DNA of 64,000 bases from an uncultured Flavobacteriales bacterium (GTDB taxonomy: Bacteria > Bacteroidota > Bacteroidia > Flavobacteriales_E > Vicingaceae): contig CAJXMH010000008.1 of assembly GCA_913056345.1 (NCBI GenBank), forward strand, positions 1 through 64,000, in the 5' to 3' direction. The notes beneath the pieces were generated by a model. The model was not told the origin of the DNA, did not search any database, and saw nothing but the letters and a program-made list of their open reading frames with translations. The first letter of the stretch is position 1, and each line of letters begins with the position of its first letter. This document shows positions 42,374 to 52,300 of this stretch, one piece after another. A program made the position numbers and the translations under genes.

Positions 42374-42967
42374 ATGCCACAACACCTAATTAGAGAAATA
42401 TTAGCTCCTCATTCAATTGTGCCGGTAGTGGCCTTTGAAAAAAAGGATGACCCTCTTAGACTTACAGAGTATTTGCTACAACAAGAGATCCGATGTATTG
42501 AGGTTACTTTAAGAACCGCCTATGCCGAAAAAGCGATGAGAGACATTCGATCTGAGTTTGGCAGTGAGATGACCATTGGAGCCGGCACAGTGGTTAAAGA
42601 AGACCAATTAAAGTCTCTTAAGGATCTAGATATAGATTTCTTGGTTAGCCCGGGAACAACTCCAGCCTTGATTCATGCCTTTGAAGCTAGCAAAATTGCC
42701 TACTTACCTGGAGTAACTACTCCATCGGAGATTATTCAGGCGATTCACCTTGGTCTGGATACCTTAAAGTTTTTCCCCGCAGAGCTATTTGGCGGCATCA
42801 AGACCATTAAAACTTATCAGTCCGTTTTTTCAGACCTAAAATTCTGTCCGACAGGCGGAATTACAAAAGAAAGTGCTCAAGAATACCTATCGCTTAAAAA
42901 CGTGATCGCGGTTGGTGGCTCTTGGATTCAAAAAGATTTTAAAAATTACACAACAATTACTCAATGA
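42374..42967 (+). CDS. eda: KDPG aldolase
   Basis: 197 aa TIM barrel. RCIEVTLRTAYAEKAM holds the catalytic Glu (EVTLRT), FLVSPGTTPALI, and the Schiff-base Lys in LDTLKFFPAELFGG. Cleaves KDPG to pyruvate and GAP. Overlaps the next gene by 4 nt. Confidence 0.95.
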   Translation: MPQHLIREILAPHSIVPVVAFEKKDDPLRLTEYLLQQEIRCIEVTLRTAYAEKAMRDIRSEFGSEMTIGAGTVVKEDQLKSLKDLDIDFLVSPGTTPALIHAFEASKIAYLPGVTTPSEIIQAIHLGLDTLKFFPAELFGGIKTIKTYQSVFSDLKFCPTGGITKESAQEYLSLKNVIAVGGSWIQKDFKNYTTITQ

Positions 42968-43857
42968 TTGCGATTGCAGAAAGTGGTTCCACAAAAACCG
43001 AATGGTTTGTTCTTAATGATGAAGGAGAAATCGTAAATAACTTTAACACTCAAGGATTTAATCCAGATTTTCACAGTGCTAATGATATTAGCGCGGCGCT
43101 TAAAGAAGTAGACGAAATAGTTCGTTACAGCGAACAAGTTTGCAAAGTCTATTTTTTTGGAGCAAGCTGCTCAAGTGAAGTTAATATTGCCAAAGTAAAA
43201 GCCGGTATTCAGGCGGTATTCACAACCAATTCAATTCATGTTGACCATGACCTATTGGCCTGTGCCTATGCTTTATCGGACGGCCAACCACTAATTACCT
43301 GTATCCTCGGCACCGGTTCAAACTCTGCTTATTTTGACGGAGAAAAAATGCAGGAAGAAATTCCGGCTTTAGGTGTTTTTATGGGGGATGAAGGAAGTGG
43401 AGCTTATTTCGGGAAGCGTTTTATACGCGACTACTTTTATAAAAAGCTCCCCAAAGAAATGGAGGATGAAGTCAACCTCCAATTTAACTTAAAATGGAGC
43501 GAGGTAAGACAAGTGATTTACGGTTCTAACCAAGCTAATGTGTACCTAGCCTTATTCATGCCTTTTATCTATCAATTTAAAGATCACCCTTATGTAAGAG
43601 ATATTGTAGAAGAAGGCATTGCAGCATTCATTGATGCTCATGTATGCTGCTTTTCCGAATACCCTTCCAAGGAAGTTGGATTTGTGGGAACTTTAGCCTT
43701 TTTGTTTCAGGATATAGTTGATAAGAAGCTATCTGAAAGAGGGTTTAAATTAGTAAAAGTGGTAAAAGGACCAGGCAAAAATTTAGTTGAATACTTAATT
43801 AAGTATAAAGGCATTTTAGATACCTCAACTACTAATGCAACAAGCTTAGCCGGGTAA
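42964..43857 (+). CDS. BadF/BadG-type sugar kinase (candidate glucokinase)
   Basis: 297 aa, ASKHA fold of the BadF/N-acetylglucosamine-kinase family: phosphate 1 motif AIAESGSTKTEWFVLN, CILGTGSNSAYFDG, and GVFMGDEGSGAYFGKRFIRDYF. Position between eda and the glucanases suggests it phosphorylates glucose released from laminarin, but family members mostly act on GlcNAc, so specificity is inference. Overlaps both neighbours. Confidence 0.82.
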   Translation: MIAIAESGSTKTEWFVLNDEGEIVNNFNTQGFNPDFHSANDISAALKEVDEIVRYSEQVCKVYFFGASCSSEVNIAKVKAGIQAVFTTNSIHVDHDLLACAYALSDGQPLITCILGTGSNSAYFDGEKMQEEIPALGVFMGDEGSGAYFGKRFIRDYFYKKLPKEMEDEVNLQFNLKWSEVRQVIYGSNQANVYLALFMPFIYQFKDHPYVRDIVEEGIAAFIDAHVCCFSEYPSKEVGFVGTLAFLFQDIVDKKLSERGFKLVKVVKGPGKNLVEYLIKYKGILDTSTTNATSLAG

Positions 43858-45110
43858 TGAAGAAAGCTACCATCATACAACTTTTGGTGGGAGCCCTAAT
43901 CTTACTGCAAGGCAGTTGTATAAAACAGAATCAAGTGGAGACAAGCCTTACGGCAAAAGAAGTTTTTAAATTGTATGGCCCAAATGCATTGGCTTTTGGC
44001 GGATACAGACACCAAAGCAGAGACACCGTGCCTTCTGTTGCCGATTTGAAAGAGGATATGTTGATCTTGAATCAGATGGGCTGCCACTTAATTCGCACTT
44101 ATCATACTCAGCAGTTCGGTCAGGTAAGCAATCTGCTTAAGGCAATCGCTGAATTAAAAGAAGAAAAGTCTGATTTTTCAATGTATGTCATGTTAGGTGC
44201 TTGGGTACAATGTAAAGAGGCATGGACTAAAACACCAATACACCAAAAAGAAGACCTTGCGAATAATCAAGCTGAAATTCAAGCAGCCATTAAATTCGCT
44301 CAAAAATATCCCGATATCATAAAAGTAATTGCGGTTGGCAATGAGGCCATGGTGCATTGGGCCTCAGGATATTATGTTGAACCAGAAGTCATTCTATCTT
44401 ACGTTGAACAACTGCAAAACTTAAAAAAACAAGGCGAATTAAGTGCTAATATTTGGATTACCTCTTCGGATAACTTTGCCTCTTGGGGTGGAGGTGGAAA
44501 GGAATACCACAAGCCGGCCTTAACTGAGCTGATCCGATCAGTTGATTATGTTTCGCTTCACACCTACCCGTTTCACGACACGCATTATAATCCCTCCTTT
44601 TGGAAGCTTGACTCCACTCAAACTACTGCTACAGCATCGGCAGAAATCTTAATGGGAAAAGCCCTAGAATATGCTCAAAGACAATACTACAACACCGTTT
44701 CTTTCGTACACAGAATTGACTCATCTAAAGCGGTTCACATTGGAGAAACAGGATGGGCGAGCCATGACGTAAAACTGTATGGTAAAAAAGGCTCTAAAGC
44801 AGCCGATGAATTTAAACAGCAACTTTATTACCAAAAGGTTAGAAAATGGTGTAAGGATTCTTCCATCGCCTGTTTTTATTTTGAAGCTTTTGACGAACCT
44901 TGGAAAGATGCCACAGCAGCAGGTGGCTCAGAAAATCATTTTGGTTTAATTACTGTTGACGGCAAGGTTAAAGGTGCCCTTTGGCGCGAATTTGACCATT
45001 ATAAGCTTTCGCAATTCAAAAGAGGTAATTATCTGAAAAAAAATCATAATGGGGATACTTCAAAACTAGTACTAACCTTACTTACTAACCCACAGGATTC
45101 AAGCCAGTAA
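43857..45110 (+). CDS. GH17 beta-1,3-glucanase-like lipoprotein
   Basis: 417 aa. Lipoprotein signal (LLVGALILLQGSC) with CIKQNQ after the Cys, lacking acidic residues, so probably periplasm-facing. TIM-barrel GH17 pattern: HLIRTYHTQQF, acid/base Glu in KVIAVGNEAMVHW, nucleophile Glu in HIGETGWAS, and FYFEAFDEPWK. GH17 enzymes cut beta-1,3-glucans; endo versus transferase action is not determined. Confidence 0.88.
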   Translation: MKKATIIQLLVGALILLQGSCIKQNQVETSLTAKEVFKLYGPNALAFGGYRHQSRDTVPSVADLKEDMLILNQMGCHLIRTYHTQQFGQVSNLLKAIAELKEEKSDFSMYVMLGAWVQCKEAWTKTPIHQKEDLANNQAEIQAAIKFAQKYPDIIKVIAVGNEAMVHWASGYYVEPEVILSYVEQLQNLKKQGELSANIWITSSDNFASWGGGGKEYHKPALTELIRSVDYVSLHTYPFHDTHYNPSFWKLDSTQTTATASAEILMGKALEYAQRQYYNTVSFVHRIDSSKAVHIGETGWASHDVKLYGKKGSKAADEFKQQLYYQKVRKWCKDSSIACFYFEAFDEPWKDATAAGGSENHFGLITVDGKVKGALWREFDHYKLSQFKRGNYLKKNHNGDTSKLVLTLLTNPQDSSQ

Positions 45111-45137
45111 TAACTAAACTAATTAACGCTACTACTC

Positions 45138-46679
45138 ATGTCAAAAAAAATTATCTTCATTGCTTTTGTGGTTTCCCTCGGCGGATTCCTCTTCGGTTTT
45201 GATGCCGGCATCATTTCAGGCGTAATGTCCTACGCCAGTCCTGAATTTAATCTAAGTGAACTGCAAGCCGGTTGGGTGGTCAGTTCCCCTACCTTCTCTG
45301 CTATGATCGCCATGTTGGTAGCCGGAAAGTTAAGTGACATTCTTGGAAGAAAGAAAATTCTGATCGTAGTCGCTTTTCTCTATGCCATTTCAGCCCTACT
45401 TTCGGCCTATGCCTCAAGTTATGAGATGTTGTACATTGCTAGAATGATAGGGGGCCTAGCTTTTGGCGCAGCCCTAGTGTTGGCTCCTGCCTACATCGCT
45501 GAAATCTCCTCTGCCAAAGATCGCGGCAAGCTGGTTTCTCTACAGCAACTTAACATCGTGTTTGGTTTTTTTGCTGCTTTCCTGAGTAATTACTACTTCA
45601 ATTCAATTAATAACCCAAACAATGAAATGATCAATGATGCTAACGTTTGGCGATGGATGCTTGGAGTTGAGCTAATTCCTGCAGTTTTGTATTTTATTTT
45701 TCTCTTCTTTATTCCTAAAAGCCCCAGATGGCTTTACAATAAAAACCTCACCGACGAGGCAAAGAAGGTGTTGTTGGAAATATATGGTCAAGATATTGCC
45801 CACAAAGAAATTGAGGCCATGAAGAAAATGAGCGAATCGGTAAAACAAACAGCTAGTTCGATCAAGGTCTTATTCTCAAGAAATTTGCGTTATATTTTAT
45901 TAATTGGTCTTGCCATTGGAATCCTTCAGCAAATTACCGGTATAAACGCGGTTTATTTTTATGCCACTTCGATCTTCGAACAAACCGGCATAGGAACTGA
46001 TGCAGCCTTCTCTTCCGGAGTGCTCCTTAGTTTCACCACCGTTATTTTCACTTTCGTTGCTATTTTCCTGATCGATCGGATGGGCCGAAGGCCTCTTTTA
46101 ATCATCGGCATCGGAGGCGTTGCCGTTAGTCTGCTAATTTGTGCATATGGTTTCTATCAGGCCAAATATGAACTTACTCCAGAAAAAGTTGCCCAAGTTG
46201 AACTGAAGGAAATGGAAGCATCAGACTTGGCCTTTGCCTATGGCATGGAATTCAAGGATGATCTAGCCTTTAAAAACGCCATGAAAGAGGGCTTAGGGTA
46301 CCAATTATACCTCAGAAATAAAGGAGCCATTCTAGAAGCAGGAACCACCATCAACGCCACTTTGGTTTTGGTTGGGATTTTAGGATTCATCGCCTGTTTT
46401 GCATTCTCGCTAGGGCCTGTAATGTGGGTCTTACTTTCTGAGCTATTCCCGGTTCAAATAAGAGGACTCGCCATCGGTACCATTGGGTTCGTTAATTCCT
46501 TTTCCAGCTGGTTGATCCAACAGATCTTCCCCTGGGAACTTTCTACCTTTGGAAATGCCACTACCTTCCTGATCTTTGGATTGATCGCCTCAGCAGGATT
46601 CTTTTTATTCATCAAAATCCTTCCAGAAACCAAGGGTCGTTCTTTGGAAGAACTGGAAGCAGAATTAGTTAAGTCATGA
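45138..46679 (+). CDS. MFS sugar porter (SP family, XylE-like)
   Basis: 513 aa with 12 predicted helices. Sugar-porter signatures: GFLFGFDAGIISGVM, GKLSDILGRKKILI (RxGRR-like loop), IPKSPRWLYNKN, and the second-half DRMGRRPLLI plus LPETKGRSLEELE. Inner membrane uptake of glucose or a related hexose, coupled to cations. Stop overlaps the next start by 4 nt. Confidence 0.93.
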   Translation: MSKKIIFIAFVVSLGGFLFGFDAGIISGVMSYASPEFNLSELQAGWVVSSPTFSAMIAMLVAGKLSDILGRKKILIVVAFLYAISALLSAYASSYEMLYIARMIGGLAFGAALVLAPAYIAEISSAKDRGKLVSLQQLNIVFGFFAAFLSNYYFNSINNPNNEMINDANVWRWMLGVELIPAVLYFIFLFFIPKSPRWLYNKNLTDEAKKVLLEIYGQDIAHKEIEAMKKMSESVKQTASSIKVLFSRNLRYILLIGLAIGILQQITGINAVYFYATSIFEQTGIGTDAAFSSGVLLSFTTVIFTFVAIFLIDRMGRRPLLIIGIGGVAVSLLICAYGFYQAKYELTPEKVAQVELKEMEASDLAFAYGMEFKDDLAFKNAMKEGLGYQLYLRNKGAILEAGTTINATLVLVGILGFIACFAFSLGPVMWVLLSELFPVQIRGLAIGTIGFVNSFSSWLIQQIFPWELSTFGNATTFLIFGLIASAGFFLFIKILPETKGRSLEELEAELVKS

Positions 46680-47863
46680 AAAAATATCCGATTTACTTTA
46701 GTTTAGCCATTGCTGCACTAGGGTTTGGTTGTACCAATCAAGCCTCCAAAGAGGCAGCAGCACAAGTTCAAGAAGAAACTTCTCCAGCTAGTTTAACCGT
46801 TACAGAGTGGGACAGTAGCTTAGCCTTTACTGCTAAAGTTGCTGAAACAGGTCGTTATCGAATCAGCGTAAAAGGCGCTGCCGGAGATAGCGCTAGCGTG
46901 TGGATAGAAGATTATATTAAAAACCGGGATGGTCGCCAATACAACATTACCGGCACAATTGATTTAGATAAAGAAGGAAAAGGTGTAGTAGATGGCTCTC
47001 CCTTAGCCAAAGGTGATCACGCCATGCGCTTGCATACTAAAGGAACTGATCTTAAGGAAGTTAAATTTGAATTGATACAAAATTTAAGAGAAACTTCTGA
47101 CACCATTATCAGTAGCATGGAGGGTGAGAATTGGAAACTAAAATGGGCAGATGAATTTAATGGTAGCGGATTAGTAGATACGAATAAGTGGACCTATAAT
47201 TTAGGAAATTGGGGTTGGGGAAACAATGAACTGCAATATTATACCTTAGTAGATACGCAAAACGCAAGACAAGAAAATGGCAATTTGATCATTGAAGCGC
47301 ATCCGGTAGAAAATTCTGAAGCATGGACCTCGGCTCGCTTAACCACTCAAGCTAAGGTTTCTTTTCTCTACGGTCGGATTGAGTTTAGAGCTAAAGTGCC
47401 CAACGGTTTGGGTACTTGGGCCGCTGGTTGGTTGTTGGGCGATGAATACCGAGATGAATTATCATGGCCCTATTGCGGTGAAATTGATGTTTTGGAATGC
47501 GTCGGTTATGAGATTGATTCATTAGGTAATGGAGAAAATCATGCCTCTTGCCATACTCCTGCTTATTACTTCAAGAAAGATAATCACATTACCGGTGAAA
47601 TCGAATTAGACAGCATGCACAACAAGTTTCACACCTATGCCATTGAATGGTATCCAGATCGGATTGAAGCTTACTTAGATGAAGAGCATTACTACACCTA
47701 CGATAAAATAGCCAATGAATTAGAGTGGCCTTTTGCTAAGCCCCAAAATATTATCATTAACCTGGCCATCGGCGGTGGTTGGGGCGGTGCCCGTGGAGTG
47801 GATCAAGAGATGGGCCCTCAGCAATACATCTTAGATTACATTAGAGTTTACGAGAAGAAATGA
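46676..47863 (+). CDS. GH16 endo-beta-glucanase, second copy
   Basis: 395 aa lipoprotein (LAIAALGFGC then TNQASKE, no acidic surface signal, so likely periplasmic). An N-terminal ~110-residue beta domain precedes GH16 (about 135-395): WKLKWADEFNG, NWGWGNNELQYY, catalytic WPYCGEIDVLECVG, and terminal ILDYIRVYEKK. Cleaves beta-1,3-glucan oligosaccharides after import. Overlaps GH30 by 4 nt. Confidence 0.92.
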   Translation: MKKYPIYFSLAIAALGFGCTNQASKEAAAQVQEETSPASLTVTEWDSSLAFTAKVAETGRYRISVKGAAGDSASVWIEDYIKNRDGRQYNITGTIDLDKEGKGVVDGSPLAKGDHAMRLHTKGTDLKEVKFELIQNLRETSDTIISSMEGENWKLKWADEFNGSGLVDTNKWTYNLGNWGWGNNELQYYTLVDTQNARQENGNLIIEAHPVENSEAWTSARLTTQAKVSFLYGRIEFRAKVPNGLGTWAAGWLLGDEYRDELSWPYCGEIDVLECVGYEIDSLGNGENHASCHTPAYYFKKDNHITGEIELDSMHNKFHTYAIEWYPDRIEAYLDEEHYYTYDKIANELEWPFAKPQNIIINLAIGGGWGGARGVDQEMGPQQYILDYIRVYEKK

Positions 47864-49356
47864 GACTAAGGCTTTTATTAATTCTTTCCTTAGCCTTTTT
47901 GTGTTGGAGCTGCAAAAAGACTGAAAAGCAGTATCAAATGACCATCTACGAAACCAATGCGGCAGGAGACCAACTGAGTCTTAAAAAACCACTCAAAGAG
48001 CTGGATCAGATTGACGGCACACTTCAGCTGGATCCGGAGAAAAGCTACCAAAGCATTTTGGGGTTTGGCGGAGCGTTCACAGAATCATCGGCTCATTTAC
48101 TCAAACAATTGAAACCGGAATTAAGAACTGCTGTTCTCAAGGCTTATTTTGCCGAAGAAGGCGCTAATTACAGCATGGCAAGAACCCATATGAACTCCTG
48201 TGACTTTTCTCTAAGCTCATACAGTTACGCTCCTGTAGAAAACGATACTGCTCTCGAGCATTTTGCCATTGAGGAAGACCGGGAAGATCTTATTCCCATG
48301 ATCAAACAAGCTCAGGAAATTTCAAAAGAGGGATTCAAACTACTTTCTTCCCCTTGGACTGCCCCCCCTTGGATGAAAGACAATCAGGCTTGGTTTGGCG
48401 GAAAATTACTGACTGAGTTTTATCCCACTTGGGCTAACTATTTTGTTAAGTACCAAAAGGACTATCAAGCAGAGGGGATACCCATTTGGGGCTTTACTAT
48501 TGAAAATGAACCGTTGGGGAATGATGCGCATTGGGAAAGCATGCATTTCTCACCTGAGGAAATGGCACTTTTTGTGAAAGAGCACTTAGCCCCTACTCTA
48601 AAAGAAAACCAATTAGATCCGGAACTGTATGTATTTGACCAAAATAAAGGAGAGGAATTAGCAGAATGGAGCGAAGCATTGTTGACCGATACCGCCTTAC
48701 TGCCTCATATTGCCGGTACGGCCGTGCATTGGTATGCCAGTACAGTAAAAACCTTCGATGCTTCCCTACAAGAAACACATAAGCTTGCACCCGATAAAAG
48801 TATCATCCATTCTGAGGCCTGCATTGATGCTGAAGTTCCCCATTGGAAGGAGGATGATTGGTATTGGAAGAAAGAAGCTACTGATTGGGGTTATCAATGG
48901 GCTCCAGAAGATAAAAAGGCGGATCATCCTAAATACGTGCCCGCCTACCGCTATGCCAGAGATATCATCGGCTGCATGAACAATTGGGTAGAAGCCTGGA
49001 TTGATTGGAACATGGTACTCGATCCGCAAGGAGGGCCCAACCATGCCAAAAACTGGTGCGTTGCACCGATCTTAGTAGATACTGCTAAGCAAGAAGTTTA
49101 TAAAACTCCCCTCTATTACGTGCTTTCGCACTTTAGTAAATTCGTCCGTCCCGGAGCAAAAAGAATAGCTTGGAATTCCGATCTAAAAGACCTACAATCA
49201 ACAGCCTTTGTTAATCCGGAGGGTGAAGTAATCGTTATTTTATTTAATCCAACTAAGGAACCGATCGAATTGAAGCTAGCGCTCCAAGAACAAAATTATT
49301 TTACGCGAATTTCTGGGCAAGCGATACAAAGTTTGCTACTTGAAAATAAGAACTAG
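47860..49356 (+). CDS. GH30 beta-glucanase (likely beta-1,6-active)
   Basis: 498 aa. Lipoprotein Cys in LAFLCWSCKKTEK. GH30 features: SILGFGGAFTESSAHLL, TAPPWMKDN, acid/base Glu in GFTIENEPLG, nucleophile Glu in SIIHSEACID, and a C-terminal beta domain. In laminarin loci such enzymes remove beta-1,6 branches; that is the probable role here, as GH30 subfamily cannot be fixed by eye. Confidence 0.9.
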   Translation: MRLRLLLILSLAFLCWSCKKTEKQYQMTIYETNAAGDQLSLKKPLKELDQIDGTLQLDPEKSYQSILGFGGAFTESSAHLLKQLKPELRTAVLKAYFAEEGANYSMARTHMNSCDFSLSSYSYAPVENDTALEHFAIEEDREDLIPMIKQAQEISKEGFKLLSSPWTAPPWMKDNQAWFGGKLLTEFYPTWANYFVKYQKDYQAEGIPIWGFTIENEPLGNDAHWESMHFSPEEMALFVKEHLAPTLKENQLDPELYVFDQNKGEELAEWSEALLTDTALLPHIAGTAVHWYASTVKTFDASLQETHKLAPDKSIIHSEACIDAEVPHWKEDDWYWKKEATDWGYQWAPEDKKADHPKYVPAYRYARDIIGCMNNWVEAWIDWNMVLDPQGGPNHAKNWCVAPILVDTAKQEVYKTPLYYVLSHFSKFVRPGAKRIAWNSDLKDLQSTAFVNPEGEVIVILFNPTKEPIELKLALQEQNYFTRISGQAIQSLLLENKN

Positions 49357-49364
49357 AATTACAT

Positions 49365-52300
49365 ATGAAGAAAGAGAAGATATTTTTAGGGAAGACCGAA
49401 TTTGTACCCACTGAATCTGAGGTAAAAGGAGAGTACACTCATTTTGAGGATGAAGACTTCTTCATCATTCGAAATTACGACCAAATGCGTCCGTTTTTTA
49501 TGACCATTGTAAGCTCTACAGATCATTGGCTTTTCCTTGCCAGCAACGGGGCTCTTTCTGCAGGTAGGAGAAATCCTGAAAATGCCTTATTTCCCTATTA
49601 TACGGATGACAAGATCACCGAATCTAACTTACTAACTGGCCCGAGGACGGTGATCCATGCTTTAAAAAAAGAAAAAGTCCATTTGTGGGAACCCTTCAGA
49701 CCTGACTCCCGCTCTGTTTATCCTTCCCGCTTCAACATCTATAAGAATAGAGAAGGGAATAAACTGATCTTCGAAGAGATCAATGAGCAGTTAAAACTGA
49801 AATACTGTTATGGTTGGATGTTTTCTGAAACGTATGGCTTAGTCAAGAAATCTTGGCTTGAGAACCTATCCGATGAGACGGTAGAATTGGAGGTGTTAGA
49901 TGGAATTCAGAATATCTTACCGGCCGGAGTAGAAAGTCTGATACAAAATATTAGAAGCACCTTGGTGAAAGCCTACAAGCGAAGTGAGCTTACAGATGAA
50001 CCGAAGGTTGGCATCTACTCCTTGAGTTCGATGATCGTAGATAAAGCAGAGCCTGCTGAAGCGCTTAAAGTCAGCACCACTTGGCACTGCGGGATTGAAG
50101 CTGAACAAACCTTGCTTTCAAGTTTGCAAATTGAGGATTTCCGCAGAGGAAAAGAAATTGAAAACGAAAAAGACATCAAGGCTGAAAATGGGGGCTATTT
50201 TGTGAAAGCCAGCCTCAAGTTAAAAAAGAAAGAAAAGACCAATTGGTACATCGTTAGTGAGGTGAATCAATCTTATGCCGACATTGTGAAGCTCCGCAAT
50301 CAAATTGGCCAAACCAAAGACATGGCAAAGCTTTTGGAAGCTGATATTGCCAAGGACAAGAAAGACCTGAGAAAACTAATTGGCTTAAGTGATGGAATAC
50401 AAAGATCTAGAGATCGTCTTGCTAGTGGACGACACTTTACCAATGTACTTTTTAATATTATGCGGGGTGGTACTTTCGATGAACTCTATGAAATCGAGAC
50501 CGCTGATTTTCTCAAGCACATAAAGGGAATGAATCAGCGCGACTTTATTCGCTACAAGAGAGTGCTCAACGCTTTGCCAAAACAAATCACCTTCCACCAA
50601 CTTCGCTATTTTCTTTTAGCCGCCGACCACGAAAAAATCTTCCGCTATTATCTGGAATACCTTCCTTTAAGCTTTAGCAGAAGACATGGCGACCCTAGTC
50701 GTCCGTGGAACTACTTCTCTATCGACATCAAAAATGAGAAAGGTGTTAAGATCCGAAACTTTCAAGGCAACTGGCGCGACATCTTCCAAAACTGGGAAGC
50801 CCTAGCTTTTAGCTTTCCAGAATACTCCCTTTCCATGATCACCAAGTTTGTCAATGCTTCTACCATTGACGGCTATAACCCTTACCGCATTACCCGTGAA
50901 GGGATTGATTGGGAAACAGTAGACCCCAATGATCCTTGGTCGCACATTGGTTATTGGGGAGATCACCAAATAATCTACCTCTCTAAATTCGTTGAATTGT
51001 CGATGCACTACCATCCGATTCGGCTTAAGAAGTTATTGAACGACGAAATTTTTACTTACGCCAATGTTCCTTACCGAATTAAAGGCTACGATGCCATCAC
51101 CAGTAACCCTAAAAACACCATTGATTATGATCATGAACTGGCCCAGAAAGTAAATTCAAAAACCAAAGAAATAGGTTCTGATGGCAAATTGGTATGGAAC
51201 CAGCAGAATCAATTGGTGTATGTAAACTTGACTGAAAAATTTTTAGTCAGTGTATTAACCAAACTATACAACTTTGTTCCAGGAGGAGGTCTCTGGCTAA
51301 ATACCCAACGACCGGAGTGGAACGATGCCAACAACGCCTTGGTTGGCAATGGTTTATCGGTGGTCACCATCTGCTACCTAAAACGATTTTTAAGCGTGCT
51401 TAATGATCTTTACGGAGAGCTTGAGCTAAAAGAAATCAAGATCAATAAAGCCGTTATGGATCTCATGGATGCTTTATTTCGAGGTTTTAAACGTTACGAA
51501 AAACATCTTGACCCCGGCTTTAGTGCAGAGACAAGGAGAGAGTTTATGGATGATTTTGGGATTGCCGGAGAACACTATCGAACCACTGCCTATGCAGGAT
51601 TTACAGGCGAAAAAAGGAGTTTAACTATTGATCGGCTGCAAGAGTTCATTGCCATGGCAAACCGATACCTAACTGCTACCATAGAACGCAGCGAACGAAA
51701 AGACCATCTTTACCACGCCTATAACCTTTTAAGCTTAACCGAAGGGAAGGCTGAGATCTCACATTTGTATGAGATGTTAGAGGGTCAAGTGGCTGTTTTA
51801 AGTGCGAAGCAGCTTAATCTTAAGCAAACGGTTGCAGTTGCTAATGCGTTGAACAAAAGTGAGATGTTCCGTCAAGATCAGTATAGCTATATGTTATACC
51901 CAGATCGTGATTTACCCTTGTTTCTAGAGAAAAACATTGTACCGAAACAAGAGGCGCTTTCCATCCCTGTTTTACGACAAATGTTGAATGATGGAGATCG
52001 AACCTTGGTAGAGAAAGATGAAGATGGTAAAATACATTTCAACAGTTCCTTCCAAAACTCAAACCACTTAGAAGAAGCGCTTGCAAATATCGAGAACCCA
52101 CAGCTTAGACGACAGGCGAAAACTCAAAAATATAGAATAGTAGCATTGTTTGAAAAGGTATTCAAACACCATGAGTTTACCGGAAGATCGGGTGCTTTTT
52201 ATGGTTACGAAGGACTAGGCAGTATATACTGGCATATGGTTTCTAAATTACTGATGGCAGTGCAAGAAAACCTGTTCCGTTTTAAAGAAGATAAAAAGAC

